Positions 44,275 through 54,245 of a stretch of 64,000 nt of DNA are shown here, piece after piece. Within the stretch, counting starts at the first letter, position 1. Each line of letters starts with the position of its first letter. The stretch comes from Campanula takesimana (lineage: Eukaryota > Streptophyta > Magnoliopsida > Asterales > Campanulaceae), in the NCBI GenBank assembly GCA_026119855.1, contig JAOWBW010000390.1, positions 62,001-126,000 on the forward strand. Reading direction: 5' to 3'. The translations under genes and the position numbers were made by a program. The notes beneath the pieces were generated by a model that had not been told where the DNA came from, searched no databases, and saw nothing but the letters and a program-made list of their open reading frames with translations.

Positions 44275-45674
44275 CTAGGGAAAATCTAATTTTCTCTTAG
44301 CCTTTGAAGAGCTACTCGAACGGCTCTCAATCCTATTCTTCTTTGGAGGCCTAGGAACACTGAGGCGGACCAAAACCTTCTACGTGGAAACGCGCCTCCG
44401 ATCATAGAAGCTATCCAAAGTGGTACCGAAAGGGTCAGCCAAAATATTATGCGAATCAGCAGCGGCTTCCTTATACTGCAAAGCACTGCTAGGCTCAAAG
44501 TCTTTTCCTAACAACTCAGCGCGAAGCACGTCAACCCAAGTAATGCCGCGGTAAAGAGTGCCAAACAGATAGTCCAAATAACTCTCGGGAAGAAAGATAC
44601 TACCCCGGTAAATAGGGGCAGAAGCCCACCGATGGCGGTCATCTCCCCAAGCTGACTGAAGCTCCGCTGAAAAGTCCGGACCCATATACGAGATTGGACG
44701 AAACACCCCACTCCTAAGGAAAGGAATAATATGCTGGCGACCGAACTGCCTCAAAACCCACTCTGGATGGTAAAATTAAGAGTCTCTCAAGCCGGGTAAG
44801 ACCACATGCTCAAAGCCCAAGGTCCACTCCACAAAAGGACGAAGACCCCAAGAGGGAGGGCACCACTCAATATCGGCCGACGCCCGAGAAGCAAAGAATT
44901 TTTTCCAACTATCCTCGGTTAAGTCTCGGATCATCAATTTTCTCCTATGAACAGCAAAAGGAGACAGATCACCATCCGAAGAATAAATCCTGAAATGCTC
45001 TCGAAGCCATATAGTCAATAGCAAGGGGCTTCCCCGACGCATCTCACCTGTCCGATGCAGCTCATCAAGGTCATGTAGAGTTGCCCCCACTATGAGAGGA
45101 ATTATGCTAAACTGTTGCTCCTTTGCCTGCAAGATTACCTCAGCCAACTGTGCGTCCGCTGTCCTGAAGGGTGTAGCAAAAAGAGCTCACTGAAAAGGCA
45201 AACTGCCATGGCATTCCTCTTAAAGGACTGAACCGTCGGGTCCTCCGAATGCAAGCTGAAGAACATTGGCAACTCGGTTATATCTACCACGGTACCATAC
45301 AACATCTTCCTCACATCTCCGATGGGAAGGATCAACAAGTCAGACCAAGAATCAATGACGCCACGATGGTATTTAGGGATGGCAATGTGACCCACCAACG
45401 GCATCCCGAGAAGAGCACCAAAATCATCAACAGTCGGTACCATTTCATTCGCCGAAAAGTTGAAAGTGTGACTGTCACAATCCCAAAAGGCTGCAACAGC
45501 CTTCAAAAAGTCCCAATCCAGCTTTAAGGTCCGAAACGTGAAGAGTATTTGGAACCTAAAATCCTTCACAAAAGCCTTCTTGTGGTGGGTCTTGAAAGAG
45601 TAAACAAAGGTTGACAGGTCCTTCTCATACTCACCAACAACCTTGGCATCGAGAACAAAAGAATTGGAAGCCAT
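44275..45674 (-). pseudogene. type-A PMD-like gene, antisense in element F
   Basis: ATG 45674, chosen because the TATA box lies about 95 bases upstream and the start aligns with the gene ending at 49408. Pieces: MASNSFVLDAKVVGEYEKDL; FWDCDSHTFNFSANEMVPTV (a PMD hallmark: W-D, THxFxF, E-M-x-P-T); LIVGATLHDLDELHRTG; LLTIWLREHF; MRQFGRQHIIPFL; YLDYLFGTL. A basic, nuclear-signal-like tail (RPPKKNRIESRSSSSKAKRK) ends at TAG 44277-44275. Breaks: a frameshift near 45140, a stop near 44770 and TAG at ~44380. It opposes the element's pol. PMD proteins occur in host silencing factors and in mobile elements; function here is unknown. Confidence 0.65.
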
Positions 45675-45768
45675 GGAAAATGTTGATTACAAGCAAAATT
45701 GAGCAAAGAAAGAATGTCCAAGAATGGTAGAAAATAACTGTTGGGAGAATAGCCTTGAACAGAGGTTG

Positions 45769-45776
45769 ATATTATA
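45769..45776 (-). promoter_or_regulatory. TATA box of type-A PMD gene
   Basis: TATAATAT on -, about 95 bases before ATG 45674, followed by a pyrimidine-rich leader and preceded by CCAACAGC. Confidence 0.55.
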
Positions 45777-45832
45777 GCTGTTGGGGATCGTTTGGCCAGC
45801 AAATGTCAAGCCCCGGATTTTGCTTCCCAAAA

Positions 45833-45868
45833 GCGCGCGCCCCCCGCTACTCCCCTGCCGGCGCGCGC
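45833..45868. repeat. GCGCGCGC pair upstream of the PMD TATA box
   Basis: GCGCGCGC at 45833-45840 and, after 20 bases, CCGGCGCGCGCG at 45859-45869. This is 57-93 bases upstream of the TATA box on -. Confidence 0.85.
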
Positions 45869-46279
45869 GTCCCACATCCACTAGCCGAAGCGCCCACTTC
45901 CCGTCTCAGAAACGCTTTAACTGGCCCTTGTCAAAAGAGGAAATCAGGCAGGAACAGAAGTCCTGACACTCCCAAAGTCAACAAGACCAGAGTTCTTCAT
46001 CAAAGCCACAACAATCTTTGCCTTCCGAGACACATTTGGGCACACAATAATTTGGTCCACCCTTAAGGCCTGTCTAAATTAAAGTAAGATAGAAACTTCC
46101 ACTAAAAGGGTAGGATTGTCTTTCCCTCTCTCTCTACAGTCAAGGTCAATCTCGACATTTTCCTCGCTAAAGGGAAAACATTCTTTCGGCCCGCAATCAA
46201 CTGTGCCCGCACCCCGGGAAAAGTCAACATCAAATGCAGCCACCAATAGCAATTCGGTCCGCGGTGAGCCACTAAATTC

Positions 46280-46800
46280 ACCACTTCTTGAAGCAAAGCA
46301 ACGGATTCACTAACGGATTCATCAACAAGAGTTCACTAACGTATTCATTCAACGGATTCACTAACGGATTCGTCAACAAGGGTTCACTAACGGGCTCCTT
46401 CAAGAGGATTCACTAATGGATTCATCAAACGGATTCACTAACAGACTCATCAACAAGAGTTCCCTAACAGGCTCCTTCAAGAGGATTCACTAACGGATTC
46501 ATTCAATGGATTCACTAACAGATTCGTCAATAAGGATTCACTAACAGATTCATCAAACGGATTCACTAACGGATTTGCCTACAAGGGTTCACTAACTGAC
46601 TCATTCAAGGGATTCACTAACGGATTCATCAAGCGGATTCACTAACGGATTTGTCAACAGAGGGTTTACTAATGGACTTATTCAAAGGATCCACTAACGG
46701 ATTCGTTTAACAGATTCACTAACAGATTCGTCATTAAGAGGGTTTACTAACAGACTCATTCCAATGGATTCACTAACAGATTCAACCGGCGGATTCACAA
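46280..46800. repeat. tandem repeat in the 3' UTR of element F
   Basis: Imperfect units of about 28-32 bases built on GGATTCACTAACGGATTC plus RTCAACAAG, repeated some 17 times. Odd units start with GTTCACTAACGG, which suggests a higher-order pair. Position between genes and 3' LTR matches the hypervariable 3' UTR repeats known for Tat elements. Confidence 0.9.
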
Positions 46801-46980
46801 ATATATCATGCCACCTCCTCTATCAACAAAAGCCGCTCACAGAGGGAGCGCACCCCTATCTCTCGTAATTTCAAATTCCTGCTTTCATCGAGTCTTTACT
46901 TTTTCTTGGTGATGTCCTCGGTGGATGTCTTTTCTTTCGTCGGCGCATTTTGCTTCGCAATCCACGCCGCCGAGGGGCTC
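46801..46980 (+). other. spacer and short purine tract before F 3' LTR
   Basis: Non-coding; ends CGCCGCCGAGGGGCTC directly before the LTR. The same GCCGAGGGGCTC precedes the H LTR on - (53441-53430). Confidence 0.65.
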
Positions 46981-47942
46981 TGTAGACACCCCGCCTTGGA
47001 CCGCTCACCCCGATTGCATGGTTGATTTTGTGTTTCTCCCTCTTTTAAGTGTTTTTGTCAGTTTCTGTTACTTCTGTTAAGTTCCTGACTGACCCCGTTA
47101 AGTCCAGGGCTGCATAGCAAGGCTGACTTTCCAGTCCATTCTGTCAAAAAATGCATCCCTGAGTCGCGTGCCTCTGACCATAGGAGCCAGAAGCGCGCGC
47201 CTTCCACACCCAAGGTGGGAAGCGTACGCCTCTGGGCGTCAGTTACAGATTTCTGTCCAAGAATCTCTCCCTTGCTCATTTTACATGATTTTGTCCGGGA
47301 AAGATTTCTTGGTGACTGAGTTTTGGCACCAAAAACTTGTGTTTTACAACTATATAAACCCCTCTTCTCCACCATTGGAAAGGGGACTCCTTTTGGAAGA
47401 AAGAAAACTATACACAAAGATATTCAAGGCATTTCGAAGGCAATTTCTCAAGAAATATTTGAAGTCACCTTGAAGCATAGGTAAAATACCATTCTCTTCC
47501 CTCTTCCCTACTTCATCATTCTTCTTCTCTTTCATTTCATCAAAAGTGAAATCACCCAAACATTTTGGGACATGACACCAAAGATTACTTCACTTTATTG
47601 AAGTTACTCAAGGAGTTATCTCCCTACATTCTAAAAACCCCCTTTTTAACCCCTTTTATCATCATCGAAGAATAGGAAGAACATTTTGATTATGTAGATT
47701 TTGAAAAAGCAAGACCAACATTAGTTGGGCGAGATGGGTGTTTAAGTACTTCCCATCTCGTAACCTAACCCCCGAACCTCATAAACAAGAATCTATGTTT
47801 TCGTAAATCAAACTTAGGCTACACATTAGGTTTTTCTTATGTTCCTCTAAAACATAGGTGGCGACTCTAAAACACAAATAGACATCCTAGGAATCGACCT
47901 GCGTGCCCTAGCCTAAGGCCGCGCTCGCTCGGGGTATCTACA
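46981..47942 (+). repeat. 3' LTR of element F
   Basis: Starts TGTAGACACCCC and ends GGGGTATCTACA, nearly perfect inverted ends; 962 bases. It has GCGCGCGC (47193-47200), GCGTACGC (47222-47229), a TATA box TATATAAA (47351-47358) and GTGGCGACTCT near the right end, as in the E LTR. It directly abuts PMD coding sequence on the right. Confidence 0.85.
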
Positions 47943-49408
47943 CCATGATCTGCCTTGTCATCCCTCTTCCTCTTGAACCAAGGTATCTCGAAACTGAGAG
48001 GAACATCAAGTCGATTGAACACCGAAGGAGTGAGCCTCGCAAACACATGAGGTCTATCTAGAGCTTGAAATTTACCGGGAAGTCCGTTTTCCCTCTTCTC
48101 GTAAAAGCCACTATCTAGAAAGTCTTGAGTGGCATCTACTCTGACATTAGAAGGATCCTCCTTAGCTTCCTTCTTCCTCAAATTCAAGCTAGGCTCGAAT
48201 TGGTCCCCCAACAAAGAACGGCGAATCTCATCAATACCCTCAACACTGGGACGGAGTTCTTTCAGAAACCAATCCAAGTATTTATCCGATAAATAAATGC
48301 TCCCTCCCTCATGACAAAGATTGGTCCAACGATCCATAGTTGTGCCTTGCCCCCAAGCGCGAGCTAAGCTCGTAGAGAACTCTGAGTCCATGAAAGAAAT
48401 GTCTTGAAGCCGTCCCCCTAACACGAAAGTGTCCTTCTGTTGACCGAACTGTCGCATTACCCTCTGAGCAAAATATAAAGAGGAGTCCCTCAAACCCAGA
48501 AGGACGACCCTGTCGTATCCAAGGGTATTAGCTACAAACCGCTTCACCGTCCAAAAGGATGGGCACCAAGCAATATCACCAGTCTTCATTTTGGCATAAA
48601 GAAGGGCCCACTCCTCGATGCTGAGACCCTTCACCAATAGTTTTCGCCTATGGAAAGTGTAAGGAGAATATTCGATCGGAGAGTCGAACAGTTTAAAATA
48701 TTCTCTGAGCCAAATAGTCAACAATAATGGACTTCCCCGTGTCTTGGAGCCGGTTCGGTGTAACTCATCAAGACCATGAAGGGTCTCCCCTAAGATAAGA
48801 GGGATTATGTTCAAGGCCCGTCCTCTTGATTGCAGAACAATGTCTACGAGCTCTGTGTTCGCCATGCCACACTTGCTCATGAAAAGTACATTCCGGAACA
48901 AACATAATGACAAGAGGCAGCACTGGGAATCCACGCCGTGACCACGAGTCACCCGACCTTTAAATCTCCTAGGTAAAGCGTGGAGATCAACATAGCGGTT
49001 ATGAATATAACTCTGCGCCTCGGGAAGGCCTATGCTCAATAAGTCTCTAAGAGACTCCGCCGGTACCTTGTCATACTTGGGCACTGCAATCACCCCGGTC
49101 AATAGCATATCCAAGATAGCCGCCATCTCCTCTACAGTAGGGACCATCTCATTAAGCGAAAAGTTGAAGAGATGAGTCGAAGGATCCCAAAAACGTGCAA
49201 CTCCCTTTAAAAGGTCCCAATCCGGTTTTAAATTCTTCAAGGTGAAATGAATCTGAAACCCGAACATCTCCATGAATCTCTCTTGACGAGGTTTATTGAA
49301 CGAACGAAAGAACGTTGCTAAGTCATTCTTGTAGCGTTCCACTAATCCCGAGTCCAAGGAGAACTCATCAACAATTATTGATGAAGGGACGGATTTACTT
49401 AGGGCCAT
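47943..49408 (-). pseudogene. type-A PMD-like gene, C-terminus cut by element F
   Basis: ATG 49408 (MALSKSVPSS) lies about 90 bases after a TATA box. The long uninterrupted frame covers FWDPSTHLFNFSLNEMVPTV (~49190-49131), GVIAVPKYDKVP, LILGETLHGLDELHRTG, LLTIWLREYFKLF, YFAQRVMRQFGQQKDTF, YLSDKYLDWFLKEL and SFEIPWFKRKRDDKADHG, where the F 3' LTR begins. About 488 PMD codons remain without any break, the best-kept antisense gene here. Later codons in this frame come from the LTR. Its intactness suggests recent selection or youth (inference). Nuclear location is suggested by the basic KRKRDD. Confidence 0.68.
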
Positions 49409-49497
49409 TGGGAGCAAAGGGTTGATAATTCTACTCCAAAAGAAAGGTTCCCAGAACTTATTTAAGGCTGCATGGTATTCTAGGACGACTAGAGGTC

Positions 49498-49505
49498 ATT
49501 ATATA
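49498..49505 (-). promoter_or_regulatory. TATA box of second type-A PMD gene
   Basis: TATATAAT on -, about 90 bases before ATG 49408. Confidence 0.55.
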
Positions 49506-49565
49506 CAAGTTTGAATACCAAATCCTCGAGGAAAAAGAAGAAACAGTTGCAGATTCAGAGGATGA

Positions 49566-49595
49566 CTCGTACGAGACATCAATGTCTCGTACGAG
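49566..49595. repeat. perfect CTCGTACGAG double palindrome
   Basis: Two 14-base arms (CTCGTACGAGACAT and ATGTCTCGTACGAG) separated by CA. Each arm holds the 10-base palindrome CTCGTACGAG. It lies 61-98 bases upstream of the PMD TATA box on -. Confidence 0.95.
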
Positions 49596-49605
49596 GCATC
49601 TCCCC

Positions 49606-50035
49606 AGTTCAGACATCACAACTCTGCTCAAATCTCAGGTTGCCCGATAAGTCAAAACATGTCTCAATCACCTCAGAAATGCACCCAAAGCAATTCATAC
49701 ATCACATACAAATAACCCAACACAAATTCATCTCATAAAAATACCCCTTGGTTGACCAACCGGATGTGATTCAATCCATTTACAAAGTCATAAATAAAAA
49801 TTAAAATTAAGTAAAGTATTGTGTGTTAGAGTTGGGAAATAACTGTTGCATAGGTACAAAAAGAAAAATTGTCTTCGCCTACGCCGAGGCAATAAATACA
49901 TCATCAACCAAAAGAGGGAATAGGGGATCCTATCTACTCGAGCATCAAAAGAAAGGAGACATCGCCGCTGCCACGTGATCATTCGTCAGTCCGAGGCCTT
50001 TTCTCGCAAGAAGCTGACTCTGCTGTCTGGCGAGC
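49606..50035. other. spacer between the two PMD genes
   Basis: AT-rich, no recognised gene. By analogy with 43041-43088 it may hold the 3' end of the upstream type-B transcript. GTTGACCAACC (49753-49763) is a small inverted repeat. Confidence 0.4.
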
Positions 50036-51651
50036 CTAGCGACCCAAGAGATCCTCGGTCTCTCTCTTCACCCTCTGGGCGTAGGCCATAAACTGGGCAA
50101 GCCATCCCGCGACCTCTCTATACTCAACAATAGGCACCTGTTGAGAAGAAAGAAATAGAGATATCAAAATCTTCAGATGAATGATAAACCGAGAGATGAA
50201 ATGGTAGAATGACAGAAATGACAGAAGAAGGGTCATAAATCAGACTATGGTCGCGTCACCGGGAGGTACGAGTCCCTCAGGCATATCGTAAGCAGTGGGA
50301 AGGTCCTCGGTACTCTCTATTCCCTCAGCCATGCTGTAGGAGAATGAAGCTGGTCTGAGCTGCGGACGGAAAGGAATGTGCACAAGCCCCTGAGCCTGAG
50401 CCTGATCACCCTCCAGAATCAACCGATGCATGAGACGAGAAAGAAAGTCCTGATAATCAGCCTCCAGAGACATATGGTCAAAAGCATCCTAGCCAATAAT
50501 GATATCCCATCTCTCCTCCTCAGCGATAGCATAAGAGTTAAGCATATGAGCCGGTCGGTCCAAGGGGATAATGACATCAAGCCTGCCACCACCCTGCTGA
50601 CGAGAGACTCTCTCTCCTAAGTAGAAGCATCCCCCACCGAGGCCGATCATCAGCAATCTTATACTAGAAAACCCATAAACAGCGGACTCAAGGGCGGCCT
50701 CCCATCTGTCAAAATACAATCGCATGCACTCCACCGGCATATCAGCCCCCTCTGCGTGCTCATCATGGGTATCCCTGTTACCTCGGCACCATCTCAGAGT
50801 ATCTGGAAACATAACGGTGTTGTCTCGAAGGTTGAAAGTGAAGAGACCAAATATGGCGTAACCCCAGGCCTGGAAAATTGGAGAAACATAGAAAAATGTC
50901 AAAACTGAATGAGTTACTGAGACAGAAAGTAATCTGGGGCTGAAATAAATGAGGAATACAGAAGAAGATGAGTATTATACCTCCCAGACATGACTGTAGC
51001 CGCCTAAGCCTGTGTTCTCCTGATCCCACGAACTCTCATCCATCGCCACATAGCAGTGGGCCAAGCCAGCTGATCCCCAACTGGCATCAGTCATATGCTG
51101 CATATCCCTCAGGCAGCTCAGCAGAGTAAAAAGGGCAGTCGACGCATGATTGACAAACAGCGTCTCAGAAAAAGCCCACCACAGAAAGCCGCGAACGGAT
51201 GCAATGCGAGTAGTAGTAAGATGCATTTGGAGAGCATTAATGAAAATATAAGCATCCACCTTCTCCCTCAAGGCCTTCAGAGGGACACCCTTACCTAGGG
51301 TACGCATAGAGAAGCCCAGAAAATGCATCATATCATCCCTACTGGGAGAGAAATCGACATCCACCTCAAGCGGCTCACTGGCAATAGCAAGCCCAGTAAT
51401 GGCATGAAACTCAGTAGGAGTCATAGTGACCTCCCCCCCATCGTATGTGCATGGTATGAGTGCTGTCCCACCATCGCTCTCGAATGGACTGGAGCAAATG
51501 AACATTCCTTCTCTCACCGACTAAGCCATCAAAGAAGGGCTTAAGCCCGAGATTCTCGATCTCTTCCTTCATCTCACCATTAAGAGTTGCCCACCTCTCG
51601 GAAAACGCTCGTACGCTGCCTCTACAGTTGTTAATCACCCTGAATGACTGC
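50036..51651 (-). pseudogene. type-B PMD-like gene, multi-exon, 5' exon missing
   Basis: On -, coding begins after a splice acceptor (TTGCTTGCAG, 51652). It reads WWDSTHTMHIRWG (~51450) and EVTMTPTEFHAITGLAI (~51420), a classic PMD signature, split by a frameshift at the G run (C6 on +, 51433-51438). An intron at 50980-50870 (GTATAA ... TTTCCAG, 111 bases) joins VWE to AWGYAIFGLF in frame. Then MIGLGGGCFYLGERVSRQ, a TAG near 50490, and a second acceptor at 50138 (TCTCAACAG) leading to VPIVEYREVAGWLAQF ... LLGR, stop near 50036. It differs from the type-A genes; the two form a head-to-tail pair on -. Confidence 0.6.
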
Positions 51652-51903
51652 AAGCAATATAGATAAAAGAGACAAATGTCAGAAAATCGGTAAAATCCTT
51701 ATTTAAGCATTTTACCCAAAAAATCAGAGAATTTCCTAGGAGGACACTCAAAATCATGTACTACTATACTACAATGATTTTCAAACATCGACAAGGATGA
51801 AATTCCATCGAAAGATCAGCCATGCATGATATACCCTAGCAGCGATAATTCTAGGCGAAAATTAACAAAAGTCGAACTGTGAAGGCACAAAATTGAGACA
51901 TGC
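51652..51903 (-). other. intron or upstream part of type-B PMD gene
   Basis: 252 bases between the splice acceptor and the H LTR. No coding is recognised; probably intron, with the first exon separated by the H insertion. Confidence 0.4.
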
Positions 51904-53429
51904 TGTAAGGATCCCGCCCCCACGCGGAGGATCGCGACGAGTTTTGGGGGCAAAAAATGCGAACACGGTTATCTCACAAAACATAACGGAGTCGCCACTT
52001 TTGTTAATTATTTAACCCAACAAAAGAAAAGGTTAGAGATTCTATTAGTTCGGAGGTCAGGTTACGCCTTGAGAAGAGTTTCACGTCACCCAAGTCACCT
52101 CGGATAGGACCGAGTCTCCCTAATGTTAGTTAACGAAAGTGCATGTGTGTGTGTGATTTCAAAATGGGATAAACTGACTGTTTTGGCAAAACCAGTTAAT
52201 TATTTAACAGAAAAGGTTTATTTTGTAAACTTTCTGGTCAGAAAAGGAAGAAACTGGAAAATGCCCTCCCTGGCCAAAGTAGTCGTACGGATGGGGACGG
52301 CTCTCCAGGGCATTTTTATAGTTTATCAGAAAACAGTCCAGTTTCAGTCAAAACAGAGTATCTTTGCTGAAACTGGACTGGAATGTTGATTTCCAGTTTA
52401 TGATTAACAACAAAACCTTGAAAAGTTCATTCCTATGCACTTTAATCATAAAAGGAACCCCAAAAACAAAGATTTTGGTGTGATCAAAGGCAATCATTGG
52501 AGAGATTTATGAAAAGTTGATGAACATGGCATTTAGACCAAAATGACCATTTTGGTGGATAAAGATTGAAACTTTACCACCAAAATGGACTTATTATACA
52601 AGATTAAACCCTTAGGGACGAAAATATAACATAAAGATCAAATCTTTATGTCCCATACATGGTGATTTATGGCTAGATCATGGTTGGGATGATAAAGATT
52701 GAAACTTTATCACCCAATCATGGCTCTTATGGCCAAACAAGAACAAAATCAACATGAAATTTAACAAATCATGATCATCCTTAGGTTTTATCCCATAATC
52801 ACACACTAGGCATGAAGGGAACCTTGAATCACCTCATGATTTGGTTCCAATATACATATATAATCATAATATATAGCTTGAGAAGACAAGACTTGTATAA
52901 TATACATATATATAGTGCTTGAAATGGACAAGACTTTCAATGAAATGCAAAATGCTTGAATGGACAAGGCTTGCAAGAACAATAAGAAATAACACAAGAA
53001 TGAGCAATAATATGAACAATAATAAAAGAGTTTGAGATGAAGAAGAAGATGGGGAGAAGGAGGCTTCACCTATGATGGTTATGCCTATCTTCCTCTCTTT
53101 TCACTCAAATATGTGTATCACTCACTTTCTGCTCTCAAACTGGCAGAGTAACAGCTCTCAAAACTTTTTATCCCCTCCTGAAATGATCAGCATGGGGTTC
53201 AATTTATAGAGGCTGAGGGTGCCCAACATAGCCGTACGGCTAGGGACCTCATGTGCCCAAACCATCCGTACGACTCGACTTGGCGAGCTTCTGGATTTTT
53301 CTAAGTTTAATTCCAGTTCAGTCCTGGAATATCAGGTTTATCCTAGTGAGGTCCTGGTCCATTGTTTTATCCCTAAATACTACCAAGAATTCCTCTAAAG
53401 TAGGTCGAATTAAGATTGGGGTACTTACA
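51904..53429 (-). repeat. 3' LTR of element H
   Basis: 1526 bases, TGTAAGGATCCC on the left and GGGGTACTTACA on the right; TGTAAG/CTTACA pair. On -, CGTACG palindromes (CCGTACG 53266-53272, GCCGTACGGC 53231-53240) lie 20-65 bases upstream of a TATA box TATAAATT (53208-53201). Another GTCGTACGG lies at 52282. GGAGTCGCCAC near the left end matches the E and F LTRs. Confidence 0.75.
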
Positions 53430-53551
53430 GAGCCCCTCGGCAACATCACTTTTGAAGAAAGCGGGGTTGTCGACAAAACAAGCATCCCAATCTGATGGGA
53501 GGACGGCTTGGCCGATTTGGTTCTATGGCTGGACCTAGAGGTATAGGATTC

Positions 53552-53589
53552 CTACGTATCCCTATTTGAGGGAATCAAGCCTAACGTAG
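53552..53589 (+). other. conserved hairpin, copy 3
   Basis: CTACGT (53552-53557) pairs with ACGTAG (53584-53589), and TCCCT (53559-53563) with AGGGA (53569-53573). Flanked by GATTC and TTCGGG. The inner stem differs from copies 1 and 2 on both sides. Confidence 0.75.
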
Positions 53590-53663
53590 TTCGGGTGAGA
53601 GATTTTAAGGCTACTCAAACCTATGGGCCTTAGGTGGATATTCATTCATCCTTTCCCAAACAG

Positions 53664-53907
53664 GCATGGCTCAAAGGCCAGGCTTGGTCGACTTGGCTCT
53701 ATCGGAGAGGGTCGACTCAAGGAATAGGCATGGCTCAGAGGCTCAAATAATGGGCATGGCTCAGAGGCTAGACTCGATCGACTTGGCTCTAGCAGGAAGG
53801 GTCGACTCGAGGAATAGGCATGGCTCAGAGGCTTAAATAATGGGCATGGCTCAGAGGATGGACTCGATCGGCTTGGCTCTATCGGAGAGGGTTGACTCAA
53901 GGGTAAC
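53664..53907. repeat. tandem repeat 1 in H 3' UTR
   Basis: Unit of about 90-100 bases, roughly 2.5 copies. Core GGCATGGCTCAGAGGCT, then CTCGATCGACTTGGCTCTA and GAGAGGGTCGACTCAAGG. Confidence 0.88.
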
Positions 53908-54245
53908 TGGTCTTACATCCGACTAAGGACCGCCGGGACATATTGATAGGTTTTCTCTAAACTGGCCATTCTCGGGGACGAAGGTTTTCTTAACCTAATC
54001 ATGACTATACTGGTCTTACACCCTAACAAGGGCTGCCGTCACGATGATAGGTTTTCTCTAACCTGACCACTCTCGAGGACAAAGGTTTTCTTATCATAAT
54101 CATGACTATACTGGTCTTACGCCCTACCAAGGACTGCCGTCACGATGATAGGTTTTCTCTAACCTGACCACTCTCGGGGACAAAGGTTTTCTTAACCTAA
54201 CATGACTATACTGGTCTTACGTCCTACCAAGGACTGCCGAAGGAC
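53908..54245. repeat. tandem repeat 2 in H 3' UTR
   Basis: Unit of about 112 bases, three copies. Core ACTGGTCTTAC, then AAGGACTGCCGTCACGATG, ATAGGTTTTCTCTAACC and GGACAAAGGTTTTCTTA. Confidence 0.88.

Larger units (their letters stand above)
39345..47942 (+). mobile_element. Tat-type gypsy element F, 5' part and integrase lost
   Basis: On +: protease, damaged RT, RNase H and second RNase H up to ~42695, where pol ends abruptly and integrase is missing. Then antisense PMD-like genes and their upstream modules (42717-46080), tandem repeats (46280-46800), a short purine tract and a 3' LTR (46981-47942). The left part, including gag and 5' LTR, was separated by the E insertion and later lost. 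The 3' LTR ends inside a PMD-like gene of unit I, so F inserted there. Confidence 0.8.
47943..51903 (-). mobile_element. remains of older Tat-like unit I (two PMD genes)
   Basis: Holds a type-B PMD gene followed on - by a type-A PMD gene, bounded by the F LTR (left) and H LTR (right). No pol is left. It is assigned to a Tat element only by analogy with the antisense PMD genes of E and F. Confidence 0.4.

Noticed and set aside
43129..51651. PMD genes as cargo of a Mutator-like DNA transposon
   Set aside because: PMD occurs in such elements too, but I saw no transposase, long terminal inverted repeats or 9-base duplications; the neighbours are Tat pol and LTRs.
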